Positions 14,470 to 28,786 of a stretch of 64,000 nt of DNA are shown here, piece after piece. The stretch is taken from contig JAQSEB010000055.1 in the NCBI GenBank assembly GCA_030063045.1, positions 1,364,001 through 1,428,000 on the forward strand, in the 5' to 3' direction. Numbering within the stretch: position 1 is the stretch's first letter; each line of letters opens with the position of its first letter. A model generated the notes under the pieces. That model made no database searches. It was not told where the DNA came from and saw only the letters and a program-made list of their open reading frames with translations. The translations under genes were made by a program, and so were the position numbers. The stretch is from Pratylenchus scribneri. Its lineage: Eukaryota; Nematoda; Chromadorea; Rhabditida; Pratylenchidae.

Positions 14470-15493
14470 GGATTTGAATTTTTTTAAATTCTTTTGCTAG
14501 AATCATATTCTCCATCAAAAAATACAAGCCTATCTTTTTTTAGATTTTTAAAATACCCTCATACTGATTTTTTATGAATTTCTAAAAAATGGCCACAAAA
14601 TTCAATTATGCCTAGGGTGTATTTGACATGTTTTGAGCTAGGATTTGAATTTTTTTAAATTCTTTTGCTAGAATCATATTCTCCATCAAAAAATACAGTC
14701 CTATGTTTTTTATTTTGTTAATATACCCTCATACTGATTTTTTATGAATTTCTAAAAAATGGCCACAAAATTCAATTATGCCTAGGGTGTATTTGACATG
14801 TTTTGAGCAAGGATTTGAATTTTTTTAAATTCTTTTGCTAGAATCATATTCTCCATCAAAAAATACAAGCCTATCTTTTTTTAGATTTTTAAAATACCCT
14901 CATACTGATTTTTTATGAATTTCTAAAAAATGGCCACAAAATTCAATTATGCCTAGGGTGTATTTGACATGTTTTGAGCTAGGATTTGAATTTTTTTAAA
15001 TTCTTTTGCTAGAATCATATTCTCCATCAAAAAATACAAGCCTATCTTTTTTTAGATTTTTAAAATACCCTCATATTGATTTTTTATGAATTTCTAAAAA
15101 ATGGCCACAAAATTCAATTATGCCTAGGGTGTATTTGACATGTTTTGAGCTAGGATTTGAATTTTTTTAAATTCTTTTGTTAGAAACATATTCACCATCA
15201 AAAAATACAAGCCTATCTTTTTTTAGATTTTTAAAATACCCTCATATTGATTTTTTATGAATTTCTAAAAAATGGCCACAAAATTCAATTATGCCTAGGG
15301 TGTATTTGACATGTTTTAGGCTAGGATTTGAATTTTTTTAAATTCTTTTGTTAGAATCATATTCTCCATCAAAAAATACAGTCCTATATTTTTTATTTTG
15401 TTAATATACCCTCATACTGATTTTTTATGAATTTCTAAAAAATGGCCACAAAATTCAATTATGCCTAGGGTGTATTTGACATGTTTTGGGCTA
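13617..15493 (+). repeat. 1,024-bp six-monomer local duplication
   Basis: Five units starting 13617, 13787, 13958, 14129 and 14300 recur at 14641, 14811, 14982, 15153 and 15324, an exact 1,024-bp offset. Both sets contain gagcaagg and the gaaacatattcacc marker. The unit at 14470 joins the two sets. This second set is absent after copies 2 and 3 of the 2,903-bp block, so it marks a separate event. Confidence 0.8.
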
Positions 15494-16517
15494 GGATTTG
15501 AATTTTTCAAAATTCTTTTGTTAGAATCATATTCTCCATCAAAAAATACAGTCCTATATTTTTTATTTTGTTAATATACCCTCATATTGATTTTTTATGA
15601 ATTTCTAAAAAATGGCCACAAAATTCAATTATGCCTAGGGTGTATTTGACATGTTTTAGGCTAGGATTTGAATTTTTTTAAATTCTTTTGTTAGAATCAT
15701 ATTCTCCATCAAAAAATACAGTCCTATATTTTTTATTTTGTTAATATACCCTCATACTGATTTTTTATGAATTTCTAAAAAATGGCCACAAAATTCAATT
15801 ATGCCTAGGGTGTATTTGACATGTTTTGGGCTAGGATTTGAATTTTTCAAAATTCTTTTGCTAGAATCATATTCTCCATCAAAAAATACAAGCCTATCTT
15901 TTTTTAGATTTTTAAAATACCCTCATACTGATTTTTTATGAATTTCTAAAAAATGGCCACAAAATTCAATTATGCCTAGGGTGTATTTGACATGTTTTGA
16001 GCTAGGATTTGAATTTTTTTAAATTCTTTTGCTAGAATCATATTCTCCATCAAAAAATACAAGCCTATCTTTTTTTAGATTTTTAAAATACCCTCATATT
16101 GATTTTTTATGAATTTCTAAAAAATGGCCACAAAATTCAATTATGCCTAGGGTGTATTTGACATGTTTTGAGCTAGGATTTGAATTTTTTTAAATTCTTT
16201 TGCTAGAATCATATTCTCCATCAAAAAATACAAGCCTATCTTTTTTTAGATTTTTAAAATACCCTCATATTGATTTTTTATGAATTTCTAAAAAATGGCC
16301 ACAAAATTCAATTATGCCTAGGGTGTATTTGACATGTTTTGAGCTAGGATTTGAATTTTTTTAAATTCTTTTGCTAGAATCATATTCTCCATCAAAAAAT
16401 ACAAGCCTATCTTTTTTTAGATTTTTAAAATACCCTCATACTGATTTTTTATGAATTTCTAAAAAATGGCCACAAAATTCAATTATGCCTAGGGTGTATT
16501 TGACATGTTTTGAGCTA
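14470..16517 (+). repeat. 2.05-kb block, copy 1 (offset 3,756 bp)
   Basis: Twelve units with starts 14470 to 16347 match 18226 to 20103 in type and spacing. They include alternating caaaattc and taaattc Q units (15324-15834) and three R units with catattgatt. It overlaps the ends of other blocks, showing that duplications with different registers are superimposed. Confidence 0.8.
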
Positions 16518-19249
16518 GGATTTGAATTTTTTTAAATTCTTTTGCTAGAATCATATTCTCCATCAAAAAATACAAGCCTATCTTTTTTTAGATTTTTAAA
16601 ATACCCTCATACTGATTTTTTATGAATTTCTAAAAAATGGCCACAAAATTCAATTATGCCTAGGGTGTATTTGACATGTTTTGAGCTAGGATTTGAATTT
16701 TTTTAAATTCTTTTGCTAGAATCATATTCTCCATCAAAAAATACAGTCCTATGTTTTTTATTTTGTTAATATACCCTCATACTGATTTTTTATGAATTTC
16801 TAAAAAATGGCCACAAAATTCAATTATGCCTAGGGTGTATTTGACATGTTTTGAGCTAGGATTTGAATTTTTTTAAATTCTTTTGCTAGAATCATATTCT
16901 CCATCAAAAAATACAAGCCTATCTTTTTTTAGATTTTTAAAATACCCTCATACTGATTTTTTATGAATTTCTAAAAAATGGCCACAAAATTCAATTATGC
17001 CTAGGGTGTATTTGACATGTTTTGAGCTAGGATTTGAATTTTTTTAAATTCTTTTGCTAGAATCATATTCTCCATCAAAAAATACAAGCCTATCTTTTTT
17101 TAGATTTTTAAAATACCCTCATACTGATTTTTTATGAATTTCTAAAAAATGGCCACAAAATTCAATTATGCCTAGGGTGTATTTGACATGTTTTGAGCTA
17201 GGATTTGAATTTTTTTAAATTCTTTTGCTAGAATCATATTCTCCATCAAAAAATACAAGCCTATCTTTTTTTAGATTTTTAAAATACCCTCATACTGATT
17301 TTTTATGAATTTCTAAAAAATGGCCACAAAATTCAATTATGCCTAGGGTGTATTTGACATGTTTTGAGCTAGGATTTGAATTTTTTTAAATTCTTTTGTT
17401 AGAATCATATTCTCCATCAAAAAATACAGTCCTATGTTTTTTATTTTGTTAATATACCCTCATACTGATTTTTTATGAATTTCTAAAAAATGGCCACAAA
17501 ATTCAATTATGCCTAGGGTGTATTTGACATGTTTTGAGCTAGGATTTGAATTTTTTTAAATTCTTTTGCTAGAATCATATTCTCCATCAAAAAATACAAG
17601 CCTATCTTTTTTTAGATTTTTAAAATACCCTCATACTGATTTTTTATGAATTTCTAAAAAATGGCCACAAAATTCAATTATGCCTAGGGTGTATTTGACA
17701 TGTTTTGAGCTAGGATTTGAATTTTTTTAAATTCTTTTGCTAGAATCATATTCTCCATCAAAAAATACAAGCCTATCTTTTTTTAGATTTTTAAAATACC
17801 CTCATACTGATTTTTTATGAATTTCTAAAAAATGGCCACAAAATTCAATTATGCCTAGGGTGTATTTGACATGTTTTGAGCTAGGATTTGAATTTTTTTA
17901 AATTCTTTTGCTAGAATCATATTCTCCATCAAAAAATACAAGCCTATCTTTTTTTAGATTTTTAAAATACCCTCATACTGATTTTTTATGAATTTCTAAA
18001 AAATGGCCACAAAATTCAATTATGCCTAGGGTGTATTTGACATGTTTTGAGCTAGGATTTGAATTTTTTTAAATTCTTTTGCTAGAATCATATTCTCCAT
18101 CAAAAAATACAAGCCTATCTTTTTTTAGATTTTTAAAATACCCTCATACTGATTTTTTATGAATTTCTAAAAAATGGCCACAAAATTCAATTATGCCTAG
18201 GGTGTATTTGACATGTTTTGAGCTAGGATTTGAATTTTTTTAAATTCTTTTGCTAGAATCATATTCTCCATCAAAAAATACAAGCCTATCTTTTTTTAGA
18301 TTTTTAAAATACCCTCATACTGATTTTTTATGAATTTCTAAAAAATGGCCACAAAATTCAATTATGCCTAGGGTGTATTTGACATGTTTTGAGCTAGGAT
18401 TTGAATTTTTTTAAATTCTTTTGCTAGAATCATATTCTCCATCAAAAAATACAGTCCTATGTTTTTTATTTTGTTAATATACCCTCATACTGATTTTTTA
18501 TGAATTTCTAAAAAATGGCCACAAAATTCAATTATGCCTAGGGTGTATTTGACATGTTTTGAGCAAGGATTTGAATTTTTTTAAATTCTTTTGCTAGAAT
18601 CATATTCTCCATCAAAAAATACAAGCCTATCTTTTTTTAGATTTTTAAAATACCCTCATACTGATTTTTTATGAATTTCTAAAAAATGGCCACAAAATTC
18701 AATTATGCCTAGGGTGTATTTGACATGTTTTGAGCTAGGATTTGAATTTTTTTAAATTCTTTTGCTAGAATCATATTCTCCATCAAAAAATACAAGCCTA
18801 TCTTTTTTTAGATTTTTAAAATACCCTCATATTGATTTTTTATGAATTTCTAAAAAATGGCCACAAAATTCAATTATGCCTAGGGTGTATTTGACATGTT
18901 TTGAGCTAGGATTTGAATTTTTTTAAATTCTTTTGTTAGAAACATATTCACCATCAAAAAATACAAGCCTATCTTTTTTTAGATTTTTAAAATACCCTCA
19001 TATTGATTTTTTATGAATTTCTAAAAAATGGCCACAAAATTCAATTATGCCTAGGGTGTATTTGACATGTTTTAGGCTAGGATTTGAATTTTTTTAAATT
19101 CTTTTGTTAGAATCATATTCTCCATCAAAAAATACAGTCCTATATTTTTTATTTTGTTAATATACCCTCATACTGATTTTTTATGAATTTCTAAAAAATG
19201 GCCACAAAATTCAATTATGCCTAGGGTGTATTTGACATGTTTTGGGCTA
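16347..19249 (+). repeat. 2,903-bp 17-monomer block, copy 2
   Basis: Copy 2 lies 4,780 bp after copy 1. Monomer starts 16347, 16518, 16689 and onward to 19080 equal copy 1 starts plus 4,780. gagcaagg precedes 18567 and the gaaacatattcacc unit starts at 18909. Confidence 0.85.
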
Positions 19250-20273
19250 GGATTTGAATTTTTCAAAATTCTTTTGTTAGAATCATATTCTCCATCAAAA
19301 AATACAGTCCTATATTTTTTATTTTGTTAATATACCCTCATATTGATTTTTTATGAATTTCTAAAAAATGGCCACAAAATTCAATTATGCCTAGGGTGTA
19401 TTTGACATGTTTTAGGCTAGGATTTGAATTTTTTTAAATTCTTTTGTTAGAATCATATTCTCCATCAAAAAATACAGTCCTATATTTTTTATTTTGTTAA
19501 TATACCCTCATACTGATTTTTTATGAATTTCTAAAAAATGGCCACAAAATTCAATTATGCCTAGGGTGTATTTGACATGTTTTGGGCTAGGATTTGAATT
19601 TTTCAAAATTCTTTTGCTAGAATCATATTCTCCATCAAAAAATACAAGCCTATCTTTTTTTAGATTTTTAAAATACCCTCATACTGATTTTTTATGAATT
19701 TCTAAAAAATGGCCACAAAATTCAATTATGCCTAGGGTGTATTTGACATGTTTTGAGCTAGGATTTGAATTTTTTTAAATTCTTTTGCTAGAATCATATT
19801 CTCCATCAAAAAATACAAGCCTATCTTTTTTTAGATTTTTAAAATACCCTCATATTGATTTTTTATGAATTTCTAAAAAATGGCCACAAAATTCAATTAT
19901 GCCTAGGGTGTATTTGACATGTTTTGAGCTAGGATTTGAATTTTTTTAAATTCTTTTGCTAGAATCATATTCTCCATCAAAAAATACAAGCCTATCTTTT
20001 TTTAGATTTTTAAAATACCCTCATATTGATTTTTTATGAATTTCTAAAAAATGGCCACAAAATTCAATTATGCCTAGGGTGTATTTGACATGTTTTGAGC
20101 TAGGATTTGAATTTTTTTAAATTCTTTTGCTAGAATCATATTCTCCATCAAAAAATACAAGCCTATCTTTTTTTAGATTTTTAAAATACCCTCATACTGA
20201 TTTTTTATGAATTTCTAAAAAATGGCCACAAAATTCAATTATGCCTAGGGTGTATTTGACATGTTTTGAGCTA
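18226..20273 (+). repeat. 2.05-kb block, copy 2
   Basis: This is the second copy of the 14470-16517 block, offset 3,756 bp (22 monomers). The match stops at 20274, where a Q unit with gttag replaces the R unit seen at 16518. On the left, the unit at 18055 (R) differs from 14300 (Q). Confidence 0.8.
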
Positions 20274-20443
20274 GGATTTGAATTTTTTTAAATTCTTTTG
20301 TTAGAATCATATTCTCCATCAAAAAATACAGTCCTATGTTTTTTATTTTGTTAATATACCCTCATACTGATTTTTTATGAATTTCTAAAAAATGGCCACA
20401 AAATTCAATTATGCCTAGGGTGTATTTGACATGTTTTGAGCTA

Positions 20444-23346
20444 GGATTTGAATTTTTTTAAATTCTTTTGCTAGAATCATATTCTCCATCAAAAAATACA
20501 AGCCTATCTTTTTTTAGATTTTTAAAATACCCTCATACTGATTTTTTATGAATTTCTAAAAAATGGCCACAAAATTCAATTATGCCTAGGGTGTATTTGA
20601 CATGTTTTGAGCTAGGATTTGAATTTTTTTAAATTCTTTTGCTAGAATCATATTCTCCATCAAAAAATACAAGCCTATCTTTTTTTAGATTTTTAAAATA
20701 CCCTCATACTGATTTTTTATGAATTTCTAAAAAATGGCCACAAAATTCAATTATGCCTAGGGTGTATTTGACATGTTTTGAGCTAGGATTTGAATTTTTT
20801 TAAATTCTTTTGCTAGAATCATATTCTCCATCAAAAAATACAGTCCTATGTTTTTTATTTTGTTAATATACCCTCATACTGATTTTTTATGAATTTCTAA
20901 AAAATGGCCACAAAATTCAATTATGCCTAGGGTGTATTTGACATGTTTTGAGCTAGGATTTGAATTTTTTTAAATTCTTTTGCTAGAATCATATTCTCCA
21001 TCAAAAAATACAAGCCTATCTTTTTTTAGATTTTTAAAATACCCTCATACTGATTTTTTATGAATTTCTAAAAAATGGCCACAAAATTCAATTATGCCTA
21101 GGGTGTATTTGACATGTTTTGAGCTAGGATTTGAATTTTTTTAAATTCTTTTGCTAGAATCATATTCTCCATCAAAAAATACAAGCCTATCTTTTTTTAG
21201 ATTTTTAAAATACCCTCATACTGATTTTTTATGAATTTCTAAAAAATGGCCACAAAATTCAATTATGCCTAGGGTGTATTTGACATGTTTTGAGCTAGGA
21301 TTTGAATTTTTTTAAATTCTTTTGCTAGAATCATATTCTCCATCAAAAAATACAAGCCTATCTTTTTTTAGATTTTTAAAATACCCTCATACTGATTTTT
21401 TATGAATTTCTAAAAAATGGCCACAAAATTCAATTATGCCTAGGGTGTATTTGACATGTTTTGAGCTAGGATTTGAATTTTTTTAAATTCTTTTGTTAGA
21501 ATCATATTCTCCATCAAAAAATACAGTCCTATGTTTTTTATTTTGTTAATATACCCTCATACTGATTTTTTATGAATTTCTAAAAAATGGCCACAAAATT
21601 CAATTATGCCTAGGGTGTATTTGACATGTTTTGAGCTAGGATTTGAATTTTTTTAAATTCTTTTGCTAGAATCATATTCTCCATCAAAAAATACAAGCCT
21701 ATCTTTTTTTAGATTTTTAAAATACCCTCATACTGATTTTTTATGAATTTCTAAAAAATGGCCACAAAATTCAATTATGCCTAGGGTGTATTTGACATGT
21801 TTTGAGCTAGGATTTGAATTTTTTTAAATTCTTTTGCTAGAATCATATTCTCCATCAAAAAATACAAGCCTATCTTTTTTTAGATTTTTAAAATACCCTC
21901 ATACTGATTTTTTATGAATTTCTAAAAAATGGCCACAAAATTCAATTATGCCTAGGGTGTATTTGACATGTTTTGAGCTAGGATTTGAATTTTTTTAAAT
22001 TCTTTTGCTAGAATCATATTCTCCATCAAAAAATACAAGCCTATCTTTTTTTAGATTTTTAAAATACCCTCATACTGATTTTTTATGAATTTCTAAAAAA
22101 TGGCCACAAAATTCAATTATGCCTAGGGTGTATTTGACATGTTTTGAGCTAGGATTTGAATTTTTTTAAATTCTTTTGCTAGAATCATATTCTCCATCAA
22201 AAAATACAAGCCTATCTTTTTTTAGATTTTTAAAATACCCTCATACTGATTTTTTATGAATTTCTAAAAAATGGCCACAAAATTCAATTATGCCTAGGGT
22301 GTATTTGACATGTTTTGAGCTAGGATTTGAATTTTTTTAAATTCTTTTGCTAGAATCATATTCTCCATCAAAAAATACAAGCCTATCTTTTTTTAGATTT
22401 TTAAAATACCCTCATACTGATTTTTTATGAATTTCTAAAAAATGGCCACAAAATTCAATTATGCCTAGGGTGTATTTGACATGTTTTGAGCTAGGATTTG
22501 AATTTTTTTAAATTCTTTTGCTAGAATCATATTCTCCATCAAAAAATACAGTCCTATGTTTTTTATTTTGTTAATATACCCTCATACTGATTTTTTATGA
22601 ATTTCTAAAAAATGGCCACAAAATTCAATTATGCCTAGGGTGTATTTGACATGTTTTGAGCAAGGATTTGAATTTTTTTAAATTCTTTTGCTAGAATCAT
22701 ATTCTCCATCAAAAAATACAAGCCTATCTTTTTTTAGATTTTTAAAATACCCTCATACTGATTTTTTATGAATTTCTAAAAAATGGCCACAAAATTCAAT
22801 TATGCCTAGGGTGTATTTGACATGTTTTGAGCTAGGATTTGAATTTTTTTAAATTCTTTTGCTAGAATCATATTCTCCATCAAAAAATACAAGCCTATCT
22901 TTTTTTAGATTTTTAAAATACCCTCATATTGATTTTTTATGAATTTCTAAAAAATGGCCACAAAATTCAATTATGCCTAGGGTGTATTTGACATGTTTTG
23001 AGCTAGGATTTGAATTTTTTTAAATTCTTTTGTTAGAAACATATTCACCATCAAAAAATACAAGCCTATCTTTTTTTAGATTTTTAAAATACCCTCATAT
23101 TGATTTTTTATGAATTTCTAAAAAATGGCCACAAAATTCAATTATGCCTAGGGTGTATTTGACATGTTTTAGGCTAGGATTTGAATTTTTTTAAATTCTT
23201 TTGTTAGAATCATATTCTCCATCAAAAAATACAGTCCTATATTTTTTATTTTGTTAATATACCCTCATACTGATTTTTTATGAATTTCTAAAAAATGGCC
23301 ACAAAATTCAATTATGCCTAGGGTGTATTTGACATGTTTTGGGCTA
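20444..23346 (+). repeat. 2,903-bp 17-monomer block, copy 3
   Basis: Copy 3 lies 4,097 bp after copy 2. Starts 20444 to 23177 equal copy 2 starts plus 4,097. gagcaagg precedes 22664 and the gaaacatattcacc unit starts at 23006. The intervals between copies differ (1,877 bp then 1,194 bp), so the full period is not constant. Confidence 0.85.
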
Positions 23347-26300
23347 GGATTTGAATTTTTCAAAATTCTTTTGTTAGAATCATATTCTCCATCAAAAAAT
23401 ACAGTCCTATATTTTTTATTTTGTTAATATACCCTCATACTGATTTTTTATGAATTTCTAAAAAATGGCCACAAAATTCAATTATTCCTAGGGTGTATTT
23501 GACATGTTTTGAGCTAGGATTTGAATTTTTTTAAATTCTTTTGTTAGAATCATATTCTCCATCAAAAAATACAGTCCTATATTTTTTATTTTGTTAATAT
23601 ACCCTCATATTGATTTTTTATGAATTTCTAAAAAATGGCCACAAAATTCAATTATGCCTAGGGTGTATTTGACATGTTTTAGGCTAGGATTTGAATTTTT
23701 CAAAATTCTTTTGTTAGAATCATATTCTCCATCAAAAAATACAGTCCTATATTTTTTTTTGTTAATATAGCCTCATACTGATTTTTTATGAATTTCTAAA
23801 AAATGGCCACAAAATTCAATTATGCCTAGGGTGTATTTGACATGTTTTAGGCTAGGATTTGAATTTTTTTAAATTCTTTTGTTAGAATCATATTCTCCAT
23901 CAAAAAATACAAGCCTATCTTTTCATTTTTTTAAAATACCCTCATATTGATTTTTTATGAATTTCTAAAAAATGGCCACAAAATTCAATTATTCCTAGGG
24001 TGTATTTGACATGTTTTGAGCTAGGATTTGAATTTTTTTAAATTCTTTTGTTAGAATCATATTCTCCATCAAAAAATACAGTCCTATGTTTTTTATTTTG
24101 TTAATATACCCTCATACTGATTTTTTATGAATTTCTAAAAAATGGCAACAAAATTCAATTATGCCTAGGGTGTATTTGACATGTTTTGAGCTAGGATTTG
24201 AATTTTTTTAAATTCTTTTGTTAGAATCATATTCTCCATCAAAAAATACAAGCCTATCTTTTTTTAGATTTTTAAAATACCCTCATACTGATTTTTTATG
24301 AATTTCTAAAAAATGGCCACAAAATTCAATTATGCCTAGGGTGTATTTGTCATGTTTTGAGCTAGGATTTGAATTTTTTTAAATTCTTTTGTTAGAATCA
24401 TATTCTCCATCAAAAAATACAAGCCAATCTTTTTTTAGATTTTTAAAATACCCTCATATTGATTTTTTATGAATTTCTAAAAAATGGCCACAAAATTCAA
24501 TTATGCCTAGGGTGTATTTGACATGTTTTGAGCTAGGATTTGAATTTTTCAAAATTCTTTTTTTAGAATCATATTCTCCATCAAAAAATACAGTCCTATA
24601 TTTTTTATTTTGTTAATATACCCTCATACTGATTTTTTATGAATTTCTAAAAAATGGCCACAAAATTCAATTATGCCTAGGGTGTATTTGACATGTTTTG
24701 AGCTAGGATTTGAATTTTTTTAAATTCTTTTGCTAGAATCATATTCTCCATCAAAAAATACAAGCCTATCTTTTTTTAGATTTTTAAAATACCCTCATAT
24801 TGATTTTTTATGAATTTCTAAAAAATGGCCACAAAATTCAATTATGCCTAGGGTGTATTTGACATGTTTTGAGCTAGGATTTGAATTTTTTTAAATTCTT
24901 TTGTTAGAAACATATTCTCCATCAAAAAATACAAGCCTATTTTTTTTAGATTTTTAAAATACCCTCATATTGATTTTTTATGAATTTCTAAAAAATGGCC
25001 ACAAAATTCAATTATGCCTAGGGTGTATTTGATATGTTTTAGGCTAGGATTTGAATTTTTTTAAATTCTTTTGTTAGAATCATATTCTCCATCAAAAAAT
25101 ACAGTCCTATATTTTTTATTTTGTTAATATACCCTCATACTGATTTTTTATGAATTTCTAAAAAATGGCCACAAAATTCAATTATGCCTAGGGTGTATTT
25201 GACATGTTTTGGGCTAGGATTTGAATTTTTCAAAATTCTTTTGTTAGAATCATATTCTCCATCAAAAAATACAGTCCTATATTTTTTTTTGTTAATATAG
25301 CCTCATACTGATTTTTTATGAATTTCTAAAAAATGGCCACAAAATTCAATTATGCCTAGGGTGTATTTGACATGTTTTAGGCTAGGATTTGAATTTTTTT
25401 AAATTCTTTTGTTAGAATCATATTCTCCATCAAAAAATACAAGCCTATCTTTTCATTTTTTTAAAATACCCTCATATTGATTTTTTATGAATTTCTAAAA
25501 AATGGCCACAAAATTCAATTATTCCTAGGGTGTATTTGACATGTTTTGAGCTAGGATTTGAATTTTTTTAAATTCTTTTGTTAGAATCATATTCTCCATC
25601 AAAAAATACAGTCCTATGTTTTTTATTTTGTTAATATACCCTCATACTGATTTTTTATGAATTTCTAAAAAATGGCCACAAAATTCAATTATGCCTAGGG
25701 TGTATTTGACATGTTTTGAGCTAGGATTTGAATTTTTTTAAATTCTTTTGTTAGAATCATATTCTCCATCAAAAAATACAAGCCTATCTTTTTTTAGATT
25801 TTTAAAATACCCTCATACTGATTTTTTATGAATTTCTAAAAAATGGCCACAAAATTCAATTATGCCTAGGGTGTATTTGACATGTTTTGAGCTAGGATTT
25901 GAATTTTTTTAAATTCTTTTGTTATAATCATATTCTCCATCAAAAAATACAAGCCAATCTTTTTTTAGATTTTTAAAATACCCTCATACTGATTTTTTAT
26001 GAATTTCTAAAAAATGGCCACAAAATTCAATTATGCCTAGGGTGTATTTGACATGTTTTAGGCTAGGATTTGAATTTTTTTAAATTCTTTTGTTAGAATC
26101 ATATTCTCCATCAAAAAATACAGTCCTATATTTTTTTTTGTTAATATACCCTCATACTGATTTTTTATGAATTTCTAAAAAATGGCCACAAAATTCAATT
26201 ATGCCTAGGGTGTATTTGACATGTTTTGGGCTAGGATTTGAATTTTTCAAAATTCTTTTGTTAGATTCATATTCTCCATCAAAAAATACAGTCCTATATT

Positions 26301-27761
26301 TTTTATTTTGTTAATATACCCTCATACTGATTTTTTATGAATTTCTAAAAAATGGCCACAAAATTCAATTATGCCTAGGGTGTATTTGACATGTTTTGGG
26401 CTAGGATTTGAATTTTTCAAAATTCTTTTGTTAGAATCATATTCTCCATCAAAAAATACAGTCCTATATTTTTTTTTGTTAATATACCCTCATACTGATT
26501 TTTTATGAATTTCTAAAAAATGGCCACAAAATTCAATTATGCCTAGGGTGTATTTGACATGTTTTAGGCTAGGATTTGAATTTTTTTAAATTCTTTTGTT
26601 AGAATCATATTCTCCATCAAAAAATACAGTCCTATATTTTTTTTTGTTAATATACCCTCATATTGATTTTTTATGAATTTCTAAAAAATGGCCACAAAAT
26701 TCAATTATTCCTAGGGTGTATTTGACATGTTTTGAGCTAGGATTTGAATTTTTTTAAATTCTTTTGTTAGAATCATATTCTCCATCAAAAAATACAGTCC
26801 TATGTTTTTTATTTTGTTAATATACCCTCATACTGATTTTTTATGAATTTCTAAAAAATGGCCACAAAATTCAATTATGCCTAGGGTGTATTTGACATGT
26901 TTTGAGCTAGGATTTGAATTTTTTTAAATTCTTTTGTTAGAATCATATTCTCCATCAAAAAATACAAGCCTATCTTTTTTTAGATTTTTAAAATACCCTC
27001 ATACTGATTTTTTATGAATTTCTAAAAAATGGCCACAAAATTCAATTATGCCTAGGGTGTATTTGACATGTTTTGAGCTAGGATTTGAATTTTTTTAAAT
27101 TCTTTTGTTAGAATCATATTCTCCATCAAAAAATACAAGCCTATCTTTTTTTAGATTTTTAAAATACCCTCATACTGATTTTTTATGAATTTCTAAAAAA
27201 TGGCCACAAAATTCAATTATGCCTAGGGTGTATTTGACATGTTTTGAGCTAGGATTTGAATTTTTTTAAATTCTTTTGCTAGAATCATATTCTCCATCAA
27301 AAAATACAAGCCTATCTTTTTTTAGATTTTTAAAATACCCTCATATTGATTTTTTATGAATTTCTAAAAAATGGCCACAAAATTCAATTATGCCTAGGGT
27401 GTATTTGACATGTTTTGAGCTAGGATTTGAATTTTTTTAAATTCTTTTGTTAGAAACATATTCTCCATCAAAAAATACAAGCCTATCTTTTTTTAGATTT
27501 TTAAAATACCCTCATATTGATTTTTTATGAATTTCTAAAAAATGGCCACAAAATTCAATTATGCCTAGGGTGTATTTAACATGTTTTAAGCTAGGATTTG
27601 AATTTTTTTAAATTCTTTTGTTAGAATCATATTCTCCATCAAAAAATACAGTCCTATATTTTTTTTTGTTAATATACCCTCATACTGATTTTTTATGAAT
27701 TTCTAAAAAATGGCCACAAAATTCAATTATGCCTAGGGTGTATTTGACATGTTTTAGGCTA

Positions 27762-27925
27762 GGATTTGAATTTTTTTAAATTCTTTTGCTAGAATCATAT
27801 TCTCCATCAAAAAATACAAGCCTATATTTTTTTTTGTTAATATACATTCATATTGATTTTTTATGAATTTCTAAAAAATGGCCACAACAATTATTCCTAG
27901 GGTGTATTTGACATGTTTTGAGCTA
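27762..27925 (+). repeat. Shortened 164-bp monomer
   Basis: The unit has tatacattc instead of taccctc and reads ggccacaacaattattcc, a small deletion within the usual acaaaattcaatt. It also combines aagcct with the short Q-type cassette. A related unit with the same cassette mix occurs at 31058 and at 40598, both without the deletion. Confidence 0.75.
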
Positions 27926-28608
27926 GGATTTGAATTTTTTTAAATTCTTTTGTTAGAATCATATTCTCCATCAAAAAATACAGTCCTATGTTTTTTATTT
28001 TGTTAATATACCCTCATACTGATTTTTTATGAATTTCTAAAAAATGGCCACAAAATTCAATTATGCCTAGGGTGTATTTGACATGTTTTGAGCTAGGATT
28101 TGAATTTTTTTAAATTCTTTTGTTAGAATCATATTCTCCATCAAAAAATACAAGTCTATCTTTTTTTAGATTTTTAAAATACCCTCATACTGATTTTTTA
28201 TGAATTTCTAAAAAATGGCCACAAAATTCAATTATGCCTAGGGTGTATTTGACATGTTTTGAGCTAGGATTTGAATTTTTTTAAATTCTTTTGTTAGAAT
28301 CATATTCTCCATCAAAAAATACAAGCCTATCTTTTTTTAGATTTTTAAAATACCCTCATACTGATTTTTTATGAATTTCTAAAAAATGGCCACAAAATTC
28401 AATTATGCCTAGGGTGTATTTGACATGTTTTGAGCTAGGATTTGAATTTTTTTAAATTCTTTTGCTAGAATCATATTCTCCATCAAAAAATACAAGCCTA
28501 TCTTTTTTTAGATTTTTAAAATACCCTCATATTGATTTTTTATGAATTTCTAAAAAATGGCCACAAAATTCAATTATGCCTAGGGTGTATTTGACATGTT
28601 TTGAGCTA

Positions 28609-28786
28609 GGATTTGAATTTTTTTAAATTCTTTTGTTAGAAACATATTCACCATCAAAAAATACAAGCCTATCTTTTTTTAGATTTTTAAAATACCCTCA
28701 TATTGATTTTTTATGAATTTCTAAAAAATGGCCACAAAATTCAATTATGAATTATGCCTAGGGTGTATTTAACATGTTTTAAGCTA
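28609..28786 (+). repeat. Marker monomer with 7-bp tandem insertion (first copy)
   Basis: This 178-bp unit reads caattatgaattatgcc where others read caattatgcc: the heptamer gaattat is inserted as a near-duplicate of the preceding bases. It is followed by tttaacatgttttaag in place of tttgacatgttttgag. The same insertion recurs in units starting 31737, 34292, 36847, 38212, 41277, 44005, 45711 and 52004. It therefore arose once and spread with the higher-order repeats. Confidence 0.9.

Larger units (their letters stand above)
23347..28786 (+). repeat. Region C: irregular mixture with private variants
   Basis: About 32 monomers of mixed cassette type with unusually many single-copy changes: tggcaaca at 24145, tttgtcatg at 24348, tttgatatg at 25030, gttataatc at 25923, gttagattc in the unit at 26234. 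Units 23687-24535 recur at 25217-26065 (offset 1,530 bp), marked by a tatagcctc unit, a cattttttt-cassette unit and an aagccaatc unit. The same tatagcctc/cattttttt pair occurs at 9353-9689. No gene is present. Confidence 0.8.
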
